Source: Euleptes europaea
Taxonomy: Eukaryota > Chordata > Lepidosauria > Squamata > Sphaerodactylidae
NCBI RefSeq assembly: GCF_029931775.1
Contig: NC_079312.1
Coordinates: forward strand, 60,516,333-60,580,332
Reading direction: 5' to 3'
Length of the DNA: 64,000 bases
The notes under the pieces were generated by a model. It saw only the letters and a list, made by a program, of their open reading frames with translations. It was not told where the DNA came from and ran no database searches. Positions within the stretch are counted from its first letter, which is position 1, and each line of letters starts with the position of its first letter. The position numbers and the translations under genes were made by a program. Positions 25,601-37,600 of the stretch are shown here, one piece after another.

Positions 25601-28600
25601 AGAAGTTTCTGTTGTTTGAGAGTTTATTCTTTGTTCTCTCTAATTAATGAACTTATTTAATTTTAATTGTGGGCCATTATCTGACTTAGGGGTCCTGTCT
25701 TCCAGCACTGTATCTTCTTTCATTTTGGATTGACTCATCATAGGGCTTTCAAGGTATGAGATGATCAGAAGTGGTTTACCATTGCCACCATCTTTTGCAC
25801 GGTACTAACCAGGGTTAGCTGAAGGGTCACTGCCGTTGTCTATGATAGAAACTCTGCCAGTGTCACCTTCTACTGCTGCCCAGTAGCTACCTCCTACACC
25901 CCCGTCACCATTGGAACTGTCCGTTCTCTTCTGCTGGTGTGGCTGTGGATTCCTGAAGGGGGTGGATGCATCTTAGTCTGATGTCACAGCTGTGTCCATT
26001 CTTCCTTGAGTCACTCTGCTGACACACGTGAACCTCCTCACCACATTAAAGGTTCTCTTTTCATTTTGCCATTTTTGTCTTCACGTCTTTGCTGCAGACT
26101 GCTGCATCCAGAACTTGTGCTTTTATTTTTCTCTTGTGCATCTCTCTGGCAGTAAAGCCAAGCTGATAGGAATGGTGAAATCTTGTATTTGAATGTATTA
26201 TAAAATTTATGGCAGACACTTGCTTGTCTTTCAGTAGCTAAGGCTGCACTCAAACATTACATTAAATGGTCATCATACACAAATTCAGCTTGTTTCTGTC
26301 TTTGAGTACATCACTGTCATCTTATTGCAGTGAATGAATCCTGTAGTAATAGTTACAAAGTCCAGTTACCCACAGTTACAATGCAGCTTCCTGGGTTAAT
26401 CCTAGTTAGAATCCTAGTTTGTGGAAAGCAAAGTAAATCCATTCCTAGGGGGAACTTACTCTAGCTAACCTGGGCATGTGCATTTTTACGTTGTGGAAAC
26501 TGGGGTTGGTTTAATCCAGGATTCTTCTACCATATTCAGCATAAGATGTGAGGAGCTCAGAGGGAGGTGTGAGTATGACAAATGGGTTATGGTAGTGCTG
26601 ACTTATTGTGATGTCTGAATGCCGTCTTTGTGAACATGTGCACCACAACAATTTAAGAGTATATGTGAGTGCCAATTATAACTTGGAATCTGCCATTTTA
26701 GTAAAATGCCATTTTAGACTGGGAGGAGTTGTGTGCTGTTGGGTCAGAGAATATCTGAAGTCCTTCAGGTTCTGTCCATCAGTTCATTTTTAATGCTACC
26801 TAGAATGAAATTGCATTTTAACTTTGAAGATAATTACTTACCCTTGAAAATTTCTTTTCAGGTAAATGATTGATCTATAGCAATGTGTGTGCATAATGTT
26901 CTAATAAACCAAGACTTAGGACATACATTTATCCAATCAGTCCTTTCTTGTTGTATCTCCCCTGTCTATTTGAAAGTAAAAGGGATTTTAAAAGCACCGT
27001 CAAGGAGTATTTCAGGGTAACCATTTTTGTACTTAACACAGATAAAGCAAGTTACACATTGTGGAAGGGGCAGCTTTTAAACAGAGGGACACTTGTATGC
27101 CATGTTGTTTTGAAGTCAGAAACACGTCCTCTGCTTCCCTGCAAACTGTAAGTATTGTAACTTCAGAACTAGAAACCAGAATGTCAGACTAGATTATGCA
27201 GATACTGGAAGGTCTAAAACATTCCTGCTGTATACACTAGAGCAGGGGTGGGAACCTTTTTCCTACCAAGGGCCATTTGCTCATTTATAACATCATTTGG
27301 GGGCCATAACCAGGTGTAGATCTCCTGGCGTGGCGGGGGGGAGAGGCTAGTCTCCAGCTACCACCTGGAGGTTGGCAACCACAGGGGAGGCCACGCAGAG
27401 AAGGCCTGGAGGGCACCCCCGCTCCCCCCTCCTCCCCCCCTCCCAGGCTGGAGGGCAGCCAGCGGTGGGCCCTGAGCAAACGAAGCACCAGTAGGGCGCA
27501 GCCCGCAGCCGATCCTCAGGGGAGGAAAACAGAGAAATAGAGGGGGAGAAAAGGATGGAAGGAGACAAAGAAAGACAAGGGAGAAAGGAGAAAGAGTGAC
27601 AGAAAAAGAGAGAAAAGCCTTCCCCCCTCCGCCCACACCAGCACATGCCGGCCCCACACAACTGGACCCCAGGCTCCCCGCCTCCTCCAACACACACACG
27701 GCAACACACGCAGCCCTGCGCGACCGGGCTCCAGCCTCCATGCCCTCCCACTGCCCCACCCCGAGTGCACAAAAGGCCCTCCAAGCCCGATCTGCTCCCT
27801 CGCGCATGTTCCGCCGCCAGGAGCCACTGGCCTCTCCCCCCCCTCTCCGCTTGACAGGTGGCAAGAGGGGCTTACAGTGTGCCACGGCATTCCTGCATGC
27901 CGCGACTGTAAGGGGCAGCCTTGGGGGAAGTTTCCCTCCCCCCTCCTCTTGCCGACCAACAGTCGACGAGAGGAGGTCCAAAGGGCGCCATGGCCCCAGG
28001 AACACCCTCGGGGAGGGCTGCGCTGTGCTGCGCTTCCGCGGCTGGGCCCTGGAGCTCCTGAGGGCCACTGAAATGGCCGGACGTCCCCTATCCTTGCACT
28101 AGAGAAATTTATATTCTGCTGGCAGTAACTTCCTATACGGATTTTTCTCTGCATAGTTGCAAAAACTGTTTTTCAGCTTACAAATTTCAATATCTTGAAC
28201 AATGAACATCTTAAATGTCTTTATTGTTTGATCTCTAGTCCTGAAAAACTTGATGTTGATATGGTTATGAGTATTGAACATTTGAAAAAGAAGATCTCGC
28301 CAAAAGTGTTCTATAAAGAAACCTATTCAGGAGAAAAGGAAGGTAAGACATTTTTATAGCCTGTGTAAATGTTCATTCATTTTGTGTCATAGCATGGTAA
28401 ACAATTTAATGACTGGATTGCTTTTCTCCTCAGAATTCAGGAGTGGACTGTACTGTAGTCTTTATGATATTGTGGAGAAGACCAGATTGGGAAGTAATTT
28501 GGAAGGTTTGCTTCAAAAGCTAGAAAAAGAGAAACTAGTGAGTAGCTGTTCTCCTGGAATATTTCTTATTTATTAAGTTTTAAAAACCATATGCAAAATA

Positions 28601-31600
28601 GATCACAAGCCAACACAGTACATATGTTAGAAAAAACATGTAGCAACAACAAAATTGTTAACGTCATGGAGAAAAAAATGAATTAGTATTATACTGAAAA
28701 TTCATAAACCAAATAAAAGCTTGCTATGAATGACAAATCTTATTTAATCTCTTAAACAGGCCTCATCAACTGTGACATTTTTGTTTTTGGCCTTTAGGGT
28801 TTTGGCAATATTTAACAAATTCCACAGCATTTTGTGATTAATAGGTTGGATTTTTCTTTCTAAGTAACAAAGCAAAACTTAGCAGACTCAGATATCTGCT
28901 GAACAGCATGCATAATATTTCCCCAAAAGATTTGAATCACTGTGTGATTGTTTCCTTTAATTTTTGTTTAAAAATGAAATGGTTCCAAATATAACTTTGA
29001 AATAACTTCAAAGATGCTACTGACTGTATTTTTTAAATTGGAATTATTTCTCCAAGTGTCCGCCCCGTGTTGTTCTGGCACTATGTGATTCCATCAAATT
29101 TTATTTGTTTATTTAGTACATTTTCATTCTGCCCTTCCTCCAGACAGCTCAAGTTACATCAGTCCCCCATCCTCCAATTTATCCTCACTAGTCCTTTAAA
29201 GTAGGCTAGGTTGAGAGTGGGAGACTGGCCCCAGGTTCCCCTGCAGGCTTCATGAATCTTAGTTAATTTACCACCAATAACTTTTACCCAGGAACATTCT
29301 CAACTCATTCTATTGCTGTTTAGATAGGTCTTGCTTAATCAATGAGGTGGTACTCTATGACGAGTTCTAGAATTCTAACTGTATAAAGCCTTATTAAAAA
29401 ATTCTTGATCACATGGAAAGCATGAAGCTGTGTTGTACTGACTCCAGGGTCATTATTGTGTACTTGGTCTGGTAGTGGCTTTCTAGGGTCTCAAGTAGAG
29501 GTCTTTAACATCACCTACTTCCTGCAGAGAAATTGCAGGACAAGCCTCCCTAGGAGTTTTCGTTTATGGGTAGCACAGTCACACAATTAACAAGTCTGGG
29601 ATGTGAATCCTCACAGCCTAGCGAGGTAGACTGCCAACAGCTCTTTTCTCAAAGACTAAACTCAGTTAGAAACAGAAGAGCAAGCCTCCAACCCTTTCCA
29701 AGGTTTAATCAATAACCCAAAGTTTGTAGGGTAGGCCATCTGCAAATTGGGTTCACCAAATAAAGTTCTGGTAGATGAGCCACCTGGTCAAGGTACTGAA
29801 ATTAGATTGAAGCCACCCAAGAGTCAAAGAAACCACAAAAGCAAAAGGAAGTTTATTTAAAAGTTGTGCAAGTTACAAGACAAAATACATGATGCAACTA
29901 TAAGTGAAAGGATGGCCTTGCAACTTAGGGAGGAAGCCATAAAGTGCAGACACCTAGTTTATCTCCTGGAGATGGAACAGTTCTCAGCCTTGCAAATCAA
30001 AGCGTTGCATTCCAGCTGTTGCAAGTTAAGATCACTGTTACTTCCATATAGGCCTGAACCAAAATCTTAGCAAGGGATTGAAGAAGTTCAATTCCTTGAC
30101 ACTACCTGATCCTTTTAACTGGAGATGCTGGGGATTGAACCTGTGACCTTCTGTATGCAAAGCAGATGCTGTGCTGTTGAGCTGTTGCCCCTCCTCTGTG
30201 TTTATGTTAACATCACGAGGTGAAATAGGTCCTTTAGTCCAAGTTATTTGCCAAATAGAGTTGGAATTTAGGATCATAGAATCATAGAGTTGGAAGGGAC
30301 CACCACGGTCATCTAGTCCAGCCCCCTGCACAATGCAGGAAATTCACAACTACCTCTCCCTTCCCAAATCCCCAGTGACCCCTATTACATGCCCAGAAGA
30401 TGGCCAAGATGCCTTCCCTCTCATCATCTGCCTAAGGTTATAGAATCAGCATTGCTGACAGGTGGCCATCCAACCTCTTCTTAAAAACCTCCAGGGAAGG
30501 AGAGCTTACCACCTCCCGAGGAAGCCTGTTCCACTCAAGAACCGCTCTGTTAGAAAATTCTTCCTAATGTCTAGACGGAAACTCTTGATTTAATTTCAAC
30601 CCGTTGTTTCTGGTTTGACCTTCTGGGGCAACAGAAAAACAACTCGGCACCATCCTCTATATGAAAGCCCTTCAAGTACGTGAAGATCTTGCAGTGTCTT
30701 CCTAAGCAGAGTTAGTCAGTCAGCACAGAAGGGTGTAACTGCTTAGGTCTACACTGTTAACATCTTACATAAATTTTTAAAATGATTTGTGAAAATGCTT
30801 CAGTTGAACAGAGCAATATTAATATGTAGACAGCAGGACTCTAATAAAATGTGACCAAATTATTCTTTGGAATTTTTAATTTGGACAGCTACACTAACAA
30901 AGTGCAGTCTGTTTGAGATGAGTCACCTTGAAATCCTCAGGCTTGTCTACTCATGGAACTAAAATTAAAGATTTCCTGGTTTGGAAGGTTTTCAGTCTAA
31001 CTTCTGTTTGTCAAAACCCAATTTGCTACTTGCTATTTAAAGAAGGTAGCATGTTTTTATAGTCTCAACTTCCTTTTTGCAGGTTATTGTTAAACCACTT
31101 GTGGACGGAGGATATCTGTTGCTGCTTTCTTCTTGTCAAATGGCTTCACCGTATGGTATTTAATTTGTTATTTATATATTGGCTGCTTAGATTGCTTAAT
31201 GAAAACTTTATTTTTCTTACTGTGTTTCCCCTTCCCCCCCAGACAATCAAGCAGGAAGACCTCGTACTCTGCAAGCATTGTTTCTGTTCCGGAATCATAG
31301 AAGCGTAGGGACATCAAGTAAGGGTTTTCTTTTTCTTAGCTGTCTAATGTACTTAATACTGTGCTTTCTCCCTGTTGTTTTAGTCTTGGTTAGTGAGGTC
31401 ATAATAGCAGCCAACCAAACCCTGTAAGTCCAAATTAAGTTGACCTTTTAAAATAAACAAAAAAACATAAGAAAAACCATGCTGGATCATACCAACGCCC
31501 ATCAAAGTTCAGCTGTCTGTTCACACAGTGGCCAACCAGGTGCCTCTAAGAAGCCCACAAACAAGACAGCTGCAGCAGCATCCTGCCTGTGTTCTGTTGA

Positions 31601-34600
31601 TTTTGCAGTGTGAATGAATGAATGCGGTACCGTATCAGGTTTCAGTCCAAAATCCTACTTATTGTGTTTAGGACTGAAGGCTTGGTTTTCTAGGTATACC
31701 TAATCAAAGTTCTGATATAGTATCCTTAGAGTGGGCGTAGGCAAAAATTTTACTCAATTGGAAGCGAAGCTGTACTGTTGCAGAATTGCAGAGAAGTCTG
31801 CCTGGAGCTAATGCTAATGAACAGGGGAAAGAAGCGCTGTTTCTTGTAGATTTCTGTAGTGAGAAGGGGGTTGTCTACTGGGTAGTATGAAAAGGGAGTG
31901 CCCAAGGCTGCATTCACGTTGCACTAGCAAAACACAACTTGTTTGATAGGAACCAATTTGAAATCTTGAGGCTTTGCATGCTCCTAGAGCTGAAGTTAAA
32001 GACTTCCTGGTTTAGGAGGTCTCAAGAAAGTTGCAGTATCCAAGTCTAGGCACTGTAACATATGGGCTTCATTCATTGAGCAAGAACTGGGATTCTTTAC
32101 TAAGGCAAGCTGGACATGTGAGGAAAAAAAGGAAGGCACTTCTGGAGTCCTGCATAGGATGGCAGTTTTTGTAATTTGAAAAGTATGCTAAACTTCATTC
32201 AAAAGGGTGGGTTGGTTTACTGACAATGAAGACTTTGGGGCAAATTTTAGATCTCATGTTTTAAACGCTTAGTAGAGCATCAGGGAATTCTTTTCACAGA
32301 ACAGTTTTGCTGAAAAACTGTTTATTTCCTGCTAACAGAGAGATGTTTCTATGAAATTGCCCTTTAAACCCATATAGTAGGTAATGGATGAATCTTTACA
32401 TCTTTCAACATGTAGTAGAAAAGAGCAAGAGACCAGTAGCACCTTAAAGACTAACAAAAATATTTTCGGGCAGGGTATGAGCTTTCGTGAGCCACAGCTC
32501 ACTTCTTCAGATACTGCTAGAATGTGAATCCATCTGTCTTTAAGTAGAGGAGAGTGAATTCAGACAAGTATTAGTATGTAAATATTAACAGTATGTAAAT
32601 GTAAATAGCAGGCATGATGGGATTAGGTATGGTATGCAGAAGAGTCTGTGATGTCCAGGGGAGAGATGGGTGTGGAGAAATCAGCATTGGTAATGAGCCA
32701 TGAATGCAAGGTCTTTATTCAGCCCAGGTAAATGCATTGTCTTTAGTTTGAATATCAACTGTAATTCAGCAGTTTCTCTTTCCAATCTCCCTTTGAAATT
32801 CCTTTGTAAGAGAACTGCTACTCTTAAATCTGCAACAGAATGTCCTGGAAGGTTGAAATGTTCTCCCACTGGTTTTTGAATATTGTGGTTTCTGATGTCA
32901 GACTTACGTCCATTTAATCTTTGTCTAAGAGACTGACCTGTTTGTCCAATGTAGATTGTGGAAGGGCATTGCTGGCATGTGATGGCATAAATCACATTAG
33001 AAGATGAGCAGGAGTATGAACCTGAGATAGTATGGCTGACATTGGTGGGTCCAGAGATGATGTTCCTAGAATCTATATGAGGGCAAAGTTGGCACCTTGG
33101 TTTGTTGCAGGCCTTGGTGCCAGAGTCCATGGGTGAGAAGATGTTTTAGGTTAGCCGGCTGTCTGTAAGCAAGAAAGGGACGCCCCCCCCCCCAGTGCTT
33201 CAGCGAGGGAAGTGTCACAATCCAGCATTGGTTGTAGGTTCCTTAATAATACGTTGGACTGGTTTCTTTCAACATGTATTAATAATTGTGTTGCTTATTT
33301 AAACCATTGATCTTTTCTCTTGATTGTCTTTATCTTGAACACAGCACAAAAACATGACCAGACAAATGCAAATACTTCAGTATGGCAAGAGACTCACATG
33401 GTTATATCAGACCTTAAAAAATTTATACCGTCACTGCATTTTGCTTGTCTCCATTCTCGTAGAGACTCTAAATCCCACTTAAATGTTGCGGTAGAAAAAA
33501 GTTTACACGACTATCTGAAACCATCTAGTAAGAATAAAAGGTTTACCGTGTATGACTATAAACCAACCTTGGATGATAAAAAATTATTGCATGCTGGACC
33601 AAAAAACAAATTCCATCTTGATAACGACTTACGTGCCTACATTTTTGGTTGTGAAACCTACCAGATTGCTGTTTCCAGAGCCAAAAAAATAATGGATAGG
33701 AATAGAAAACCTCAGCAATTCAGCCCTGTTTCAGATTATGAAGCCCCAGAAGAAGAACCTGACAGTTCAAAGAAAACAGCTGGAAAAAGAAATGGTTCCA
33801 AAGGTGAAATGATCGCTGCCAAAAAAAAGCGTGCCTCTAGTGATTATGATGAAGAAAGTATCCAAGACTTGATTTACTTAATTCAGTGTAAGAAAAAAAA
33901 TGTAGATAGAGACTCTGACACAGAAGACAATAGAAGCAAGAGCAGATCAAAGCGAAAGTTGGAAAGCAGTCTGGAAAGCCCACAGAAACGCTTAAAAAAA
34001 AGCAATACTTCTGAAAAAGATTGTCATTACGATGGTGAGTACATCAGTACTACTCTGTTTGATTTTTGGAAGCATCTTAATTTTCTTCCAGCTTGCTTGT
34101 CAGCTGTGAGAGGAACTTGCTGCTCTTGTCATGGCACAGTCCATACTTGCGGCAGTGAGCGTCCCTATAAAATTAACTCCTTTAACTGGTTCTTGTAGGT
34201 TATCTGGGCTGTGTGACCGTGGTCTTGGTATTTTCTTTCCTGACGTTTCACCACCAACTGTGGCAGGCATCTTCATAGGAGTAACACTGAAGGACAGTAT
34301 CTCTCAGTGTCAAGTGTGTAGGAAGAGTAATATATAGTCAGAAGGGTTGGGTTTGAGCTGAGTCATTGTCCTGCAAAGTATTAAAGGTAATGTGCTAATC
34401 ATTGTCCTGTAAGTATCAAGATAATGTGCTAATGAGGGTGTGGTATGTTAACGTGGAACCATTGTATCCTGAAGTGATCTGCTAACATGTGGAATCCAAA
34501 GCTAATCCGCATGGCTATTGTGGACTGTAGTCTTTGTTAGTCTGGAGGTTTTCAGGACAGGAAGCCAAGCCTTATTCATTCTTAAACTCTCTTCTTTTCT

Positions 34601-37600
34601 GTTAAAGTTGTGCTGATATTTATGAATTTCAATGGCTTCTCTGTGCAATCTGACAAAATAGTTGGTAGAATTGTCCAGTATTTCAGTGTCTTGGAAAGCC
34701 CAGTGTTACTCCTCTGAAGATGCCTGCCACAGTTGCTGGCGAAACTTCAGGAAAGAAAATACCAAGACCTCGGTCACACAGCCCGGATAACCTACAAGAA
34801 CCGATGAACTCTGACCGTGAAAGCCTTTGACAATAACTCCTTTAAGTTCATGTGTTTGTGTTTTGAAAGACTGTTCTTCTGAGCCTGTGCTATGTGTCTT
34901 CTCACCATTGAACCATCTGAAGTATACTACTCATCTGGGACTAGGGAAATTTGTCTTGCTTGCTGAATGTGTGTGTGTGTAAAATGCCTTCAAGTTGCAG
35001 CCGACTTATGGCGACCCCTTTTGGGGTTTTCATGGCAAGAGACTAACAGGTGGTTTGCCAGTGCCTTCCTCTGCACAGCAATCCTGGTATTCCTTGGTGG
35101 TCTCCCATCCAAATACTAACCAGGGCTGACCCTGCTTAGCTTCTGAGATCTGACGAGATCAGGCTAGTCTGGGCCATCCAGGTCAGGGCTGCATGCTGGA
35201 TAGGGAGGTATAATGTCTTTCTTTGTTGGTCTGTGTAACGTATTATTTGATTAGTCCTTTTTGAGCATTCCCAAGTGATGATGTTCTTGTCATTTTTTAC
35301 TGCTTTTGCTGGGTATATTTTTCAGCTGGGCATGATCACCTGTATCTTGACCCCCTATATCTTTTGCCTTAAAAACTAAGAATTCAGTTAATTACTTCTT
35401 AGATCTGTAATGCGTATACAAATTATCACCCTCTGCATCTGTTGCAGTACTTGAGCCACAACAGTGGATAAAACCCTTAACCTCTGTATGGTCATGTACA
35501 TGAGTGAGTTGAAGCGTAATAGGCAGGCTATGGAACTTCTACAAAAGGAGAATGAATAGCCGTTCTTTGTAGAGATGTAATATTTCTAGAAATTTTGAAG
35601 CCATGGAAAAGTGTTTTAAAACATGCTTGGGGAAAAAAGGAAATTTTGGAGAAAATGTAAATATATGCAATATTTATTGTCCTGTCAAACTTAATTTTAC
35701 TGCTTTAGCAACATAAAAAGGATCATTATAACTTACCATATAAAATTGTACAGTAGACATATTTAAGGAATTTAAAAGTTGTAAATACCTTCATTTTATA
35801 CAAGAAAAATTGCAAATATACTTAATACTTGAGAAAACTGCGAGCTGATGCACTGTATGATACTTTACCACATGGACCTTAATTTTTGCTATCTGGTTAA
35901 AGAGACCTCAGTTCTCAATGAAACTTCCAGACTTTTCCTCTGAAGCTTTGTTGCAGCTTCTGCCTCACCTCCTTCTGATCTTTTTTCCTCTCCAGCAAGT
36001 TAGGGCAATAAGCTACTTTTTATCCAGTATGTGGGTATATGTGTCACAGTGGTTTGAGGAATGGTAGAAAGGTCAAACACAAGTCAAGTCAAAAGGACAA
36101 CAAGATATGCAACAGCTGAAAAGCAATGAGAGCCCTGCATTCCCCTCATTGAAGATTAGGTATTCTAGGGGCAGAAATGTATCTTGGAGTTAAGAGCAAG
36201 ATATGTCTATAGCATTACCACATTGTCTTTACTAATTCTAAAAGAGAAAATATTTTGTAGAAGGTTTTTTCCCCCCAGTACTCCCCAAAATGTCCTATTT
36301 TCCCATCAGAAACATTGCAAAAAAGGCCTTGGTGAAAAAAGAAAAAAATGTTCCCCCCCACCCCCCTGGGCCTTCACTTCTCTAGACCTTTGTGGTAGTA
36401 CAGCTTTTATCCCTGGACTCAGGTTTAAACTGGAAAGCATTTTGCCATCCTTGATGCATTTTCTCCAGGCCATAAATACAGATTGTAGAGAACTTCTGGT
36501 GTAATTTCCTTCCTTCACTTTTCTGTTTTTAGGGGAGAGAGCACCTGAATCCCTGTCTTCAATGATAGCTGATCTTGGTGGACATGATACTGATCTGAGG
36601 CAGCAGAATGTTTCTGATCCTGCTGTTGCTGAAGACAATGTCTACAAACAACTTTTAAATGTGTTGGCTTTTCCAGATTCTCCACTCGCTCCACTCGCAA
36701 GACTTTTTAATCATGCTTTAGTAGAAAATAATACAAGGCAATCTTCTGAGTATGACTCTATTTCAGTACCGGTCAAAGAAGAACCTGAATTCCCTGATGG
36801 TGTACAGTTTAAGGATTCTCGGAGCTCCATCATGCTTGAAACCACTGCACCATGCTTACCTTATTCTGTTGATGTGTGCACTAATGAAGCAGGCATGGAC
36901 CATATACTGCATTTAAAAGTAAGAACTTTTAAAGTGATTGGAGTTTTTAAATTCCTTGATATGTATGTTGTGGATGCGTTTTTAGCATTTACATCTTCTG
37001 GTCTTAATTGCATATGTCTGCCACAATGGTTGAAATGTCTACAACTTGTCTGAATAAGAGAACAGTAAAGGACAGTGGTTAATATTGCATGGGTGCATTT
37101 CTAGTTTGTAGCATAGGGAAAAGGAGTAATCATGATGTAAGGACTTGGAAACCTTGACAAAAGAAGTTTTACTTAAGTAAACAATCAGATTCTTTCCTGT
37201 CAGTGTGTGTATGTGTATTTACCATAGCATAATTTTCAATCTTGGAGTGGTCAGATTGGCAATCTGATCTTGACTGAGAAGTACATGATGGTGGACAACA
37301 TCACAGCCAGCTTCCACACAAATGGAGTGGCATGGTCTTGAGTCTTTTCCCAGCAACTCTTGATCAGTTACTGTGTCTTCTCTAATCTTTCAGCACTGAA
37401 CATAATGCAGGACATATCTTGCAGAACATGTGTGGGAGGTTCTGGATTCATCCCCTGGATCAGCCAGAGAGGAAAAATCCCTTTTCCAAAACCAAGCGAT
37501 TAGCTTGGCTTCCAGCAGCACCGTTACTCATGGCTCACTGAGTTTGGATAGCCTCGGGAGTTGTTGTAACACTGTGGGTTTCTCTGCAATCCTCAACATC

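Larger units (their letters stand above)
22369..27041 (+). other. TASOR intron 8
   Basis: 4.7 kb. It holds a GC-rich repeat copy (23374-23868), a BovB/RTE-type LINE on the minus strand (24003-25165) with a three-copy 102-bp tandem repeat, and a 5S-SINE-like remnant at about 25730-25830. The part 25200-25700 has no recognised identity; 25850-27041 shows no feature. Confidence 0.6.
28538..31082 (+). other. TASOR intron 11
   Basis: 2.5 kb. It contains a reverse Sauria-type SINE remnant near 29105-29260, a tRNA-Ala SINE split by a solo LTR (29410-30195) and a CR1 LINE end (30271-30688). 28560-29100 and 30720-31080 show no recognised feature. Confidence 0.6.

Noticed and set aside
27358-28154. 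Overlapping 145-236-codon frames on both strands
   Set aside because: They lie in the GC-rich interior of the hAT element, where stop codons are rare by composition; content is low-complexity Gly/Arg/Pro/Ser.
34035-34198. Extension of TASOR exon 14 into intron 14 (open to 34198)
   Set aside because: A strong gtgagt donor at 34035 joins in phase to exon 15; the extension lacks family similarity.
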